Origin: CAVQBP01 sp964448105
GTDB taxonomy: Bacteria > Bacteroidota > Ignavibacteria > Ignavibacteriales > Ignavibacteriaceae
Assembly: GCA_964448105.1 (NCBI GenBank)
Contig: CAYUVK010000004.1
Location: 26,831 to 90,830 of the forward strand
Reading direction: 5' to 3'
Length of the DNA: 64,000 bases
Shown: in pieces, positions 42,307-50,210 of the stretch
Position numbering within the stretch: position 1 is the first letter of the stretch
How the letters are laid out: every line of letters begins with the position of its first letter
Translations under genes and position numbers: made by a program
Notes under the pieces: generated by a model
Told to the model about the DNA's origin: nothing
Database searches by the model: none
Seen by the model: the letters and a program-made list of their open reading frames with translations, nothing else

Positions 42307-43644
42307 TTATATTTTTGATTTAGTATAATTCTTAACAATATCAACAATTTCGCCCCATACTTCACAATTATTAAAATTAAATGAATCAACATAATTTATA
42401 AAAGACTCAAAGGGAATATTTTTAAATAAGCTGGTGTATGTTTCTTTTAAAATAAGTTGATCGATCGCTAGTATTCTAAATCCGATTTTCAATTTTTCAA
42501 ATTTAGGAACATTTATTTGATATTTGTTTATTAGATCTTCAACAATCTGATCACGAGAATTAAACTCTTCCCAGAAATTCCATTTTTGTTTTGCTGATTT
42601 TGAAAAACTCATCCATCCGGAATTTTCTTTTGGATGAACGGTTCCCATACTGCTGGCATCTTTGTATGTCCAAATAGACCAGGAAATTTTTAAGTCTTTA
42701 TAAATTTTAAGTATATCATCAAGCATACTTTCTTGTTGATTTTTATCTCCATGATTAAATAAGGCGCCTGTTTCTCCACACCATACAGGACGTTTCAAAT
42801 TTTCGAACATATACTTTAAAGGAACATCATCATAAAGTGTTTGTAAAATTCTTTCTTTCTGTTTTTTCTTTTTTGACAAGTGCTGACGTAAAAACGGATA
42901 ATAGTGAAAACTTAACGCAACATTTGAATCTTCAAACGGCTCAAATATTTTAAAATCGGTACCATACATATTGCCTTCAACTAAAAGGATATGATTTTTA
43001 TCAACTTTACGAATCTCACTTATAAGTTCTATAAAAAATTGATTAAAAATCTTTTTATCTTGACTCCATAATACCGGCTCATTTAATAAATCATACGCTG
43101 CTATCCATTTATTGGAAGCATATCGCTTGGCAATATATTTCCATAGCGATATAGTTCGTTTCCTAAAATCAGCATATTCCCAGAATAGGCTTTCTCCAAC
43201 TGCATTATCCGAATGCCAATCCGGATTTTGTCCGCCTGCTGCTGCATGAAGATCCAGCACACAGTAAAGTTTATATTTTTCACATAATTCCAATATGCGA
43301 TCAATTTCTTTAAATCCTTCTTCTATGTATAAATAAGGGTTTTGATCATTTTCAAAAAGTCTGTAATTAAAAGGTATTCTCAGTGTATTAATTCCGAGAT
43401 TCTTTAAGAATTTAAAATCGGCTTCATTAATAAATGATTTATAAAATTTTCTCCAAAATTTATCAGCTTGCTCTTTTCCATATGCATTAACAATTGCTGT
43501 ACGCATTTGTGAATCTGTTCCCGGAAGACCAATCATAAAATGTTCAAGATTTAACCATGTGCCTATACCGTAACCATACAGCATTATTCTTTCATCACTT
43601 AAGTAAAAATATTTTCCCTTTACTCTTATAAAACTATCGCTCAT
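42307..43644 (-). CDS. Glycoside hydrolase family 5-like enzyme, no signal peptide
   Basis: The 445-residue protein has the GH5 acid/base glutamate in YDLLNEP (E189) and the likely nucleophile in WCGETGA (E291), with a conserved INTLRIPFNYR near residue 85. No signal peptide is evident, so it probably acts inside the cell on imported oligosaccharides. The following isomerase-like gene is 28 bases downstream. Family GH5 covers cellulases, mannanases and glucosidases; the exact specificity is unknown. Confidence 0.85.
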   Translation of the reverse strand: MSDSFIRVKGKYFYLSDERIMLYGYGIGTWLNLEHFMIGLPGTDSQMRTAIVNAYGKEQADKFWRKFYKSFINEADFKFLKNLGINTLRIPFNYRLFENDQNPYLYIEEGFKEIDRILELCEKYKLYCVLDLHAAAGGQNPDWHSDNAVGESLFWEYADFRKRTISLWKYIAKRYASNKWIAAYDLLNEPVLWSQDKKIFNQFFIELISEIRKVDKNHILLVEGNMYGTDFKIFEPFEDSNVALSFHYYPFLRQHLSKKKKQKERILQTLYDDVPLKYMFENLKRPVWCGETGALFNHGDKNQQESMLDDILKIYKDLKISWSIWTYKDASSMGTVHPKENSGWMSFSKSAKQKWNFWEEFNSRDQIVEDLINKYQINVPKFEKLKIGFRILAIDQLILKETYTSLFKNIPFESFINYVDSFNFNNCEVWGEIVDIVKNYTKSKI

Positions 43645-43715
43645 CTAAATTCCATTTCTTCAAAAATAATTACTGGTTTTATTTCCGAGGCACTCAGATT
43701 TAAAATGTGAACAAT

Positions 43716-45026
43716 TTAAATGTTAACACGCAGTTCTTTAATTTTTCTCCATAACGTAGAACGATGCATACCTAGTTCAACAGCTGCTTTGGATTTGTTG
43801 CCCTTGTTTCTTTTTAAGGATTCAATAATTAATTCTCTTTCACCCTTTAAATTATCTGATACATCTTTTGAAATAAAATGTTCATCAATAATTGATTCAG
43901 GTAAATGTTCCGGTAAAATTACACCGTTACGACACATTACAAAGGTGTGTTGTATAGCGTTTTCCAGTTCACGAACATTCCCGGGAAAACTATATTTCCT
44001 TAAAATACCTAAAGCCTCAGGAGAAATTCTTTCCACGGCATTTCTGTTTTTTTTCTTAAATAATCTCAAGAAGTGATCTACTAAAAGAGGTATATCTTCC
44101 GGTCTATTTTTAAGAGGCGGGATTTTTATATTCATAACATTAATTCTATAATAAAGATCTTCGCGAAATTTATTTTCTTCAATTTTCTGCTTCAAATCTG
44201 CATTAGTTGCTGCAATAATTCTTGCATCGGAATATAATGTTTTTAAAGAACCTAAGGGTCTGTATTCTCCGTTATTAAGAACTCGCAAAAGTTTTACCTG
44301 TAAAGAAATATCCATTTCACTTATTTCATCCAACAGAAGAGTTCCACCATTTGCAAGACAAAATTGTCCTGGCTTATCATGCTTAGCGTCAGTAAAAGCA
44401 CCTTTTTCGTATCCAAAAAGTTCGGATTCCAGTAATTGAGCAGGTAAAGCTGCACAATTTATTTTAATATAAGGTCCATATTTTCGAGGGCTAAGATTAT
44501 GGATTACCTGTGCAAATAATTCTTTTCCCGATCCGCTTGGGCCCTGAATTAATACATTACAATCCGACTCTGCAATATTGGGCAGTAAGCTAATGATTTG
44601 CTGCATTTGCGTATTCATGCTAACAATTTCATCAAGTGTCCTATTATTTTTAATACATTCTCTAAGATGTTCTAATTCTGAAATATCTTTAAATAATTCA
44701 ACTGCTCCAATAATCGTATTATTTTTATCTTTTAATAATGTAGTTGTAACATTAATAGGAATCTCACAACCGTTGCGGGAAATAATAGTTACACGGATAT
44801 TTTCGATTGGTTCTTCAGTTTTGAGAGTATCCTTCAGGGCGCATCGTTTATTACAAATATCTGTCCGGAATACATCGAAACAATTTTTGTTTATTGCCTC
44901 AGAGGCGCTAAACCCGGTAATTTTTTCTGCGGCTTTGTTGAAGGAAGTAATTCTACAATTTTTATCAGTGGTAAATATTCCGTCACTTATGCTGTTAAAT
45001 ATAAATTGACTTAATTCTTCATCCAT
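43716..45026 (-). CDS. Sigma-54-dependent activator with cysteine-bearing PAS domain
   Basis: The 436-residue protein is a paralogue of the activator at 6007. The PAS domain (about 5-120) keeps three cysteines in the C49, C58, C62 pattern; the fourth is Asp (RCALKD). The AAA+ domain has Walker A GPSGSGKEL and GAFTDA (variant of GAFTGA). A Fis-type helix-turn-helix closes the protein (SKAAVELGMHRSTLWRKIKE). It precedes the GH5 gene by 71 bases on the same strand, but the motif sites near 46827 and its similarity to the 6007 activator point to the Usp/NifX-DUF1847 and redox genes as targets (inference). Confidence 0.92.
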   Translation of the reverse strand: MDEELSQFIFNSISDGIFTTDKNCRITSFNKAAEKITGFSASEAINKNCFDVFRTDICNKRCALKDTLKTEEPIENIRVTIISRNGCEIPINVTTTLLKDKNNTIIGAVELFKDISELEHLRECIKNNRTLDEIVSMNTQMQQIISLLPNIAESDCNVLIQGPSGSGKELFAQVIHNLSPRKYGPYIKINCAALPAQLLESELFGYEKGAFTDAKHDKPGQFCLANGGTLLLDEISEMDISLQVKLLRVLNNGEYRPLGSLKTLYSDARIIAATNADLKQKIEENKFREDLYYRINVMNIKIPPLKNRPEDIPLLVDHFLRLFKKKNRNAVERISPEALGILRKYSFPGNVRELENAIQHTFVMCRNGVILPEHLPESIIDEHFISKDVSDNLKGERELIIESLKRNKGNKSKAAVELGMHRSTLWRKIKELRVNI

Positions 45027-45155
45027 TTTTTAACACAACAATTTTCTTAAAGAAGATAAAAAGCGGTGTATTAAAATTATCAAATTTATTGCTCATTATC
45101 TATGCGTTTCACTTCCACTTTAAAAAAGAATAAACAAAACATACTCTTCATTAGA

Positions 45156-45692
45156 TCATATATAAACAATTTCAGATTCTTTCCATTTCTCTTTATCAAG
45201 ACCTAAACTTGGAGCAAGTAAAACAGCCCTGCTATTAAAAGATAACTGTTCCGGTCTATTGGGACCAACAAGAATAACAGGAGAAATAAAACTATCGGCA
45301 AATTCTTTTATAGTTTTTCCTGCGAAGAAAGCATCCTTTTTTGTATAAGCCAAAACAAGAAGTTGAAATTCTCTAACTAATAGGCAGCGATGAAGTTCGG
45401 TCCAGCTATTATCGTAACAAACCCGGAAACCAACGTTAAGGTATTCTCCTGCACGGTTGTCATAATATAATCTTAGTTCCTTCTCTTTCTTAATAGCAAG
45501 TTGTTCAATTTCAGAATGTGATAAGTTTTGGATTTGAATTTCATTATGATCAAACGGATCATTTAAAAAATGAAAGACATTCAATCTTTTATTATTAGCT
45601 TTTGAAAGCTCTAAGGCAACATCAAATGCCCAATCCCCCTGCTTCGAATAATGAGCGCAAAAACCTACTGCGTTAAATGTTGGGACAGCCAT
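45156..45692 (-). CDS. Universal stress protein-like
   Basis: The 178-residue protein has a UspA-like fold: VGFCAHYSKQGDWAFDVALE at the start, then VFHFLNDPF, and a later LVLAYTKKDAFFAGKTIKEF and VILVGPNRPE. The usual ATP-binding GxxGxxxxG is not seen. The gene follows the NifX-DUF1847 gene by 38 bases and has an AGGAAA site, so they are probably one operon under the candidate promoter at 46717-46731. Function unknown beyond stress-type association. Confidence 0.72.
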   Translation of the reverse strand: MAVPTFNAVGFCAHYSKQGDWAFDVALELSKANNKRLNVFHFLNDPFDHNEIQIQNLSHSEIEQLAIKKEKELRLYYDNRAGEYLNVGFRVCYDNSWTELHRCLLVREFQLLVLAYTKKDAFFAGKTIKEFADSFISPVILVGPNRPEQLSFNSRAVLLAPSLGLDKEKWKESEIVYI

Positions 45693-45730
45693 ATTTCCTC
45701 CGGGTTATAAATTTCATCCCTTTTTTTTAT

Positions 45731-46690
45731 TTAGATAGCTGATGTATTTGTAACTTCTTTTAAATAATAGTCAGAATAAACAGCACCAATCGGATTATTT
45801 GCAAGAGATTTATCTTTTACAAATAAAGTTGAAACAGGTGCATTACTTGATTCTGTAAAGATACAATCTGTACCGATACATAGCCCAATAAGAATATTAA
45901 AATCAACTCCTGCTTTATTAAGAATATCTGCCTGCCCTGTGGGATTGCATGCAACTTTAATATTATTTGTTAATGTCGCATCTGACAATTTCTTTCCGCC
46001 AATTTTGCAGCAAACAGGAAATACATCGAAGAAACGCCGCATCGCTTGAGTTACTATGCTGGCAGGTTCGGACAAATCGATACAATAAGCAATTCCTATT
46101 TTTTTATAGTTCATCTCTATTGCAAAATACACCAGCTCGGAAAGCCGGCAAAGGATCCTCTCATCTTCAAGTGAAATATCCAGAGCAGAATTTAACATTT
46201 CCGCGGTTTCTTTATTTTCCGGTTCGGAATTCGATTGTGAAGACAGATTACATGTTTTACCTTCAATACATTGATGTTCTTTGCATATAAGACAATCTAT
46301 ATCCTGCAACCCGATATTTTCTTCAGCATAATTATCGATAGATAATTTTAAGCTGGAATTAGAATGCATTGAGAATCCAAACCCGTTCTTCAATGTTCCG
46401 GTCTTAATAGCTTCTGTCACTTCAATGTCAGAACATGCAACATTATCAATAATCGATATCCCGCTCTCCATTGATAATTTTCTATTTTCAAGATTGATTC
46501 CTCCGCAAACAAGAGTATCAACTTTGTTATCGTTAAAAATCTTTAACAAGTCATTCCATGGCATTTCATCAATTTTTATAACTTTCTTATATACAATCCG
46601 ACTCATTACAACTTTTATTAATAGAATTGAATCTGCAATTGTACAACGCGGAGCAACTCTACTTCTAAATAGAGGAATACCATAAATCAT
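45731..46690 (-). CDS. Fusion of NifX-like domain and DUF1847 domain
   Basis: Residues 1-100 of 319 are NifX-like (GIPLFRSRVAPRCTIADSIL, DTLVCGGINLENRKL). A cysteine stretch follows (CLICKEHQCIEGKTC, about 133-147), then a DUF1847 domain (about 180-319) with KIGIAYCIDLSEPA, KVACNPTGQADILN, GLCIGTDCIFTES and LANNPIGAVYSDYYL. DUF1847 proteins are predicted to bind metals, and are common in anaerobes. The fusion connects the NifX-like proteins with a cysteine-based metal site. A sigma-54 candidate lies 27 bases before the start. Confidence 0.8.
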   Translation of the reverse strand: MIYGIPLFRSRVAPRCTIADSILLIKVVMSRIVYKKVIKIDEMPWNDLLKIFNDNKVDTLVCGGINLENRKLSMESGISIIDNVACSDIEVTEAIKTGTLKNGFGFSMHSNSSLKLSIDNYAEENIGLQDIDCLICKEHQCIEGKTCNLSSQSNSEPENKETAEMLNSALDISLEDERILCRLSELVYFAIEMNYKKIGIAYCIDLSEPASIVTQAMRRFFDVFPVCCKIGGKKLSDATLTNNIKVACNPTGQADILNKAGVDFNILIGLCIGTDCIFTESSNAPVSTLFVKDKSLANNPIGAVYSDYYLKEVTNTSAI

Positions 46691-46716
46691 AATATTTTCT
46701 TTTTATTTCATTTTAA

Positions 46717-46731
46717 ACAACATATATGCCA
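46717..46731 (-). promoter_or_regulatory. Candidate sigma-54 (-24/-12) promoter
   Basis: The minus-strand sequence TGGCATATATGTTGT carries a canonical -24 element (TTGGCA with the preceding T) and the correct GG-to-GT spacing of 10; the -12 element is TTGT, not TTGC. A start site about 12 bases downstream would be some 15 bases before the NifX-DUF1847 start codon. The activator-like repeats lie about 110-160 bases upstream, the same arrangement as the 5855-5869 candidate. Confidence 0.48.
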
Positions 46732-46826
46732 ATGACAGAAATCAGCTGTTAATAATTGAAATGCATTGTTTAGCTTATCCAAACCAGTTTCCTTTCAATA
46801 ATCATTAATCTTTGTTAACAAAAAAC

Positions 46827-46863
46827 GTTGCAATAATGTTTTAATGCAACATAACGTTGCAAC
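46827..46863. promoter_or_regulatory. Cluster of GTTGCA/TGCAAC activator-like sites
   Basis: GTTGCA at 46827-46832, TGCAAC at 46845-46850 and the overlapping pair GTTGCAAC at 46856-46863 form a compact group between the divergent NifX-DUF1847 and CCG-domain genes. They are the same half sites seen at 5954-5999 and 7414-7429. The group lies about 120-160 bases from the minus-strand promoter candidate and about 220-260 from the plus-strand one, within reach of a sigma-54 activator. Confidence 0.6.
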
Positions 46864-47060
46864 ACTTAAAACACTTTAAAAGATACTTCATTGATTTTTA
46901 TCTAAAATAAATTAGGGTTAATTATTTTTTTATTCTGTTTTTTATTAGAACTGCAAGCACCAATTATTCTTAAATTTTTCTAATAAACTAACTTTCTCTA
47001 CCAAACGTTTTCGTCAAGATTTTATTTACACTTATAAATATCATAGGAGGAATTTTTACT

Positions 47061-47075
47061 TGGTATGCAACTTGC
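47061..47075 (+). promoter_or_regulatory. Candidate sigma-54 (-24/-12) promoter
   Basis: TGGTATGCAACTTGC has the GG and GC dinucleotides at the correct spacing of 10, with canonical TTGC. The -24 element is TTGGTA, so CA is replaced by TA. A start site near 47087 would lie about 26 bases before the start codon of the CCG-domain gene at 47113. GTTGCA-type sites lie about 220-260 bases upstream. Confidence 0.55.
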
Positions 47076-47112
47076 GATTTTCTAACAAAATAAATTATCA
47101 TAGCGAGTTAAT

Positions 47113-48555
47113 ATGGCAGAGCTTTTATCAAATCAAATTGAGAGAGAAACAACTTTAAAGAAAAACAATTATCCGTATTATGTTGAAAATCCGGGAATTG
47201 AAAATGAGGTTACCAAATTTTTAGAAGCCTTTGCTGCAGTCTTAAATTTTACAGATTACAAATCATTGTTAGATTCTTATTGTATGACCAATACAAAATG
47301 TAATCGATGTGCTGTTGCTTGTCCTGTTTATGTTGCAACTCAAGATTACAGGGATATACCATGTTACAGATCAAATCTTCTACTGAATATTTATAGACGT
47401 TACTTCACATTTAATGGCTGGCTAAAATCACGGTTCTCAATAAAATCATTTGAACTAACAGAAGAAATTATTAATGAGATGAGTGATTTATTTTACCGAT
47501 GTACAGCTTGCAGGCGCTGCACAAATGAATGCCCCTTGGGAGTCGATCATGGACTTATCACCCGTCTTGGGCGTTATATCCTTAGTTTAGTTGGAATTGT
47601 ACCCAAAGCATTACAGGTAAGTGTAAGAGAACAATTGGAAGGCAAAACGCACAATACATCCAAAGTACCTAAAAACGCGTTGCTTAATACATTGGAATTC
47701 CTTTCAGAAGAAATGGAAGAAATGCTCGGAGTAAAAGTTGAATTCCCCTACGACAAACTGGATAGAGAATATGTTTTTTTCTGTGCAGTAAGCGATTATT
47801 TATTGGAACCGGATACTCTTATGGGTAATGCTGCAGTTCTATATGCTGCAGGGGATTGGGATAAATGGACAATTGGAACCTGCAATTATGATGGTATAAA
47901 CTATGGACTTTTTTACAGCGATTGGCACCTGGAGAATATAATTAAGCAATTAGTGGATGAAGTAAAACGGTTGAATAGCAAAAAAATTCTAATCGGGGAG
48001 TGCGGACATGCATCGAGATCTGCTCATGATTTTGTGCCCGTATTTGGTGGTAAAAAGACATATCCTGTTATGAATTTTATGGAATATACCCTGGACTGCC
48101 TTAAAAAAGGAAAAATAAAATTAAATCCCGATGTAATTACACAGAAAATTACGTATCACGATCCGTGCAACATAGCACGTTCAGGCTGGATAGTTAATCA
48201 ACCACGCGAAATTTTGAAATCATTTGCAAAAAATTTTATTGAAATGGAACCTCACGGGGAGAATAATTATTGCTGCGGCGGCGGGGGTGGACTTGTCTCA
48301 ATAGATGAAATTCACAAATTCAGGATGGAAGTCGGTGGTTATGTTAAGGCTAAACAAATAGAAAAAACAGGTGCGGAAATTGTCGTTTCGCCTTGTGCTA
48401 ATTGCAAAAAGCAGTTAAGAGAATTAGTGGAATATTACAATCTGCCATGTAAAGTGGTCGGATTGCATGATTTGATTTTAGAAGCAATTGAAATTCCCGG
48501 GGGAAAGACTCCCGAAGAACGGAAACAGGAGAAAGCGGAAATGGAGATGCCGTGA
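47113..48555 (+). CDS. CCG-domain iron-sulfur protein (HdrD/DsrK/HmcF-like), module A
   Basis: The 480-residue protein has two N-terminal ferredoxin-like motifs, CNRCAVACPVY near residue 60 and CTACRRCTNECPLG near 132, and a C-terminal CCG domain with HDPC, a CCGGGGG motif near residue 388 and CANC about 40 residues later, which in DsrK/HdrD binds a noncubane [4Fe-4S] cluster. It starts a four-gene set with the NarI-like, ferredoxin and NrfD-cytochrome genes, as in DsrMKJOP and Hmc. It is probably a cytoplasmic thiol/disulfide or electron-transfer subunit. The paralogue is at 56819. Confidence 0.88.
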   Translation: MAELLSNQIERETTLKKNNYPYYVENPGIENEVTKFLEAFAAVLNFTDYKSLLDSYCMTNTKCNRCAVACPVYVATQDYRDIPCYRSNLLLNIYRRYFTFNGWLKSRFSIKSFELTEEIINEMSDLFYRCTACRRCTNECPLGVDHGLITRLGRYILSLVGIVPKALQVSVREQLEGKTHNTSKVPKNALLNTLEFLSEEMEEMLGVKVEFPYDKLDREYVFFCAVSDYLLEPDTLMGNAAVLYAAGDWDKWTIGTCNYDGINYGLFYSDWHLENIIKQLVDEVKRLNSKKILIGECGHASRSAHDFVPVFGGKKTYPVMNFMEYTLDCLKKGKIKLNPDVITQKITYHDPCNIARSGWIVNQPREILKSFAKNFIEMEPHGENNYCCGGGGGLVSIDEIHKFRMEVGGYVKAKQIEKTGAEIVVSPCANCKKQLRELVEYYNLPCKVVGLHDLILEAIEIPGGKTPEERKQEKAEMEMP

Positions 48556-48568
48556 AGTGTAAACCCTT

Positions 48569-48636
48569 GATACTCGATGCTCGATACTCGATAAACACCA
48601 GGATATCGAGTATCTATTATCCAGAACCGAGTATCC
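48569..48636. repeat. Short palindromic repeat GATACTCGAT / ATCGAGTATC
   Basis: The decamer GATACTCGAT occurs at 48569-48578 and 48583-48592, and its reverse complement ATCGAGTATC at 48605-48614, followed by CGAGTATCC at 48628. The copies sit between two genes of the same operon, and could fold as a hairpin. Such units often occur in many copies in a genome, but this cannot be checked here. Confidence 0.7.
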
Positions 48637-48726
48637 AGGCTCCTACATCTGGTATAATTATACTGAAAAATTTTTATAAATTATTTTTTTAACTCATTTC
48701 GTATAAATAAAAGATAAGACATAAAC

Positions 48727-49425
48727 ATGGAACAATGGATCGAATTTGCTAAAGGCCCCTTATTTGCATTCACTTTTTTAATAATGATTTTGGGATTAAC
48801 AAGACATTTCATAATTCAATTCTATTCAATTTTCATTTTGAAGGGAAAACGGCTTAAAAATGTTTCATGGAAAAGAATTTTTTCCGACATGGTTTCTTGG
48901 GTTCTCCCCGTTAAACATTTTATAAAAGGAACGGTTTTATTTTCTATCGTATCTTTTATTTTCCATGTCGCAGCAATCTTAGTTTCGGTTTTTTTTATTG
49001 ATCATATTGTTTTATGGGAAAGCTATTTAGGAGTAGACATCCCGTCAATCGGTAGAGTTTTAGCTGATATACTTACCTTGCTTACAATCGGATGCATAAT
49101 AATTCTTATTGCTTGCAGAATATTTGTAAGACGCCAGAGAGAAATGAGTAAAAAATCAGATTATATTTTATTGATAATGGTTCTGCTCCCTTTTCTCTTC
49201 GGATTTTTCGCTGGTCATCCTGCCTTTAATCCTTTTCCCTGGAATACAGCAATGCTAATTCATATTCTTAGTGCGGAAGCTCTGTTTATTGTTATTCCGT
49301 TTACAAAGCTGTCGCATATAGTCCTTTATTTCTTTGATAGATTGTCTCCTGTTCACTGGCAGTTAAAACCGGGAGCAGGCGATAAAATTGCTGAGGCTTT
49401 GTTTGGGAAGGAGGCGAAAGTATAA
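48727..49425 (+). CDS. NarI/DsrM-like cytochrome b subunit, module A
   Basis: The 232-residue membrane protein has about five hydrophobic helices. Conserved histidines at LTRHFI near residue 26, FHVAAIL near 80 and MLIHILSAEALFIV plus KLSHIVLYFF near the end are candidates for heme b ligands. It resembles HmcE/DsrM-type subunits that move electrons between menaquinol and the CCG-domain protein. It lies 171 bases downstream of the CCG gene and overlaps the ferredoxin gene by one base. The paralogue is at 56112. Confidence 0.8.
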   Translation: MEQWIEFAKGPLFAFTFLIMILGLTRHFIIQFYSIFILKGKRLKNVSWKRIFSDMVSWVLPVKHFIKGTVLFSIVSFIFHVAAILVSVFFIDHIVLWESYLGVDIPSIGRVLADILTLLTIGCIIILIACRIFVRRQREMSKKSDYILLIMVLLPFLFGFFAGHPAFNPFPWNTAMLIHILSAEALFIVIPFTKLSHIVLYFFDRLSPVHWQLKPGAGDKIAEALFGKEAKV

Positions 49426-50210
49426 TGGATGCTATTTTAGTAGATGTTACAAAATGTATAGGATGCGAAAAATGTGTTGAAGCTTGTATTAAAAAAAATG
49501 ATCTCAGCTTTGAAAAATCATATTTTGATCGAGAAACATCAAGAGATGGTTTATCTGCAGACAGGCTTCTTAGCATAAAAAAAATTGAGACAAACCGTTT
49601 CGCAAGGTATAGTTGTATGCATTGTTTAGATCCGGCTTGTGTCTCGGCCTGTATTGTTGGAGGGATAACCAAATCTAAAGCGGGACCGGTAATCTACGAT
49701 CCCGATAAGTGTATCGGATGCCGTTATTGTATGCTTGCATGTACATTTCATATTCCACGTTATGAGTGGAATGATAAAAAACCTTTTATGAAAAAATGCA
49801 ATATGTGCTACGATAGAATTAAAGAGAATAACATACCTGCCTGTGTGCAAGCATGTCCTCAAAACGCTATTATTTTTGGAGAGAGAAATAAGTTAATAAG
49901 ACATGCTTGGTCAATAATAAATTCTAATCGAAATAGATACTTAAATCATATTTGGGGACAAAAAGAATATGGGGGAACTTCCGTTTTATATATCTCTGAT
50001 ATTGATCTTACAAAAATGGGATGGCCCAATAAGCAGGTAATTCCTGTCCCTCAACATACCGAACCTCTGATTGAAAAAACTCCTGTCATTGGTTTAACAG
50101 TTGGCGGATTTCTCATCGGATTAAATTGGATAATTAAGAGAAAGAATGAATTAGCTGCCGAAAGCAACAAATCAAAAAATAAAATAAAAAAAGAAAAGAA
50201 TAATGTTTAA
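49425..50210 (+). CDS. Four-cluster ferredoxin with C-terminal membrane anchor, module A
   Basis: The 261-residue protein has four [4Fe-4S] motif groups: CIGCEKCVEAC at residues 11-21, CMHCLDPACVSAC, CIGCRYCMLAC and CNMCYDRI plus CVQACP. It resembles HybA/HmcB/DsrO-type subunits but has no Tat signal at the N-terminus, and has a hydrophobic segment near residues 223-240 (VIGLTVGGFLIGLNWII). I infer the clusters face the cytoplasm, or at least are not exported in the usual Tat manner. It overlaps the NrfD gene by eight bases. The paralogue is at 55345. Confidence 0.87.
   Translation: MDAILVDVTKCIGCEKCVEACIKKNDLSFEKSYFDRETSRDGLSADRLLSIKKIETNRFARYSCMHCLDPACVSACIVGGITKSKAGPVIYDPDKCIGCRYCMLACTFHIPRYEWNDKKPFMKKCNMCYDRIKENNIPACVQACPQNAIIFGERNKLIRHAWSIINSNRNRYLNHIWGQKEYGGTSVLYISDIDLTKMGWPNKQVIPVPQHTEPLIEKTPVIGLTVGGFLIGLNWIIKRKNELAAESNKSKNKIKKEKNNV

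Noticed and set aside
45027..45155. GTTGCA-type site upstream of the second activator gene
   Set aside because: I looked for the motif in this intergenic gap and found no copy; autoregulation through it is not supported for this gene.
47045..47156. AGGAGG followed by TTG at 47060 opening a 32-codon frame across the module A start
   Set aside because: It overlaps the predicted sigma-54 promoter and the CCG-domain gene start in another frame, so the transcript would begin after it; coincidence is the simpler reading.
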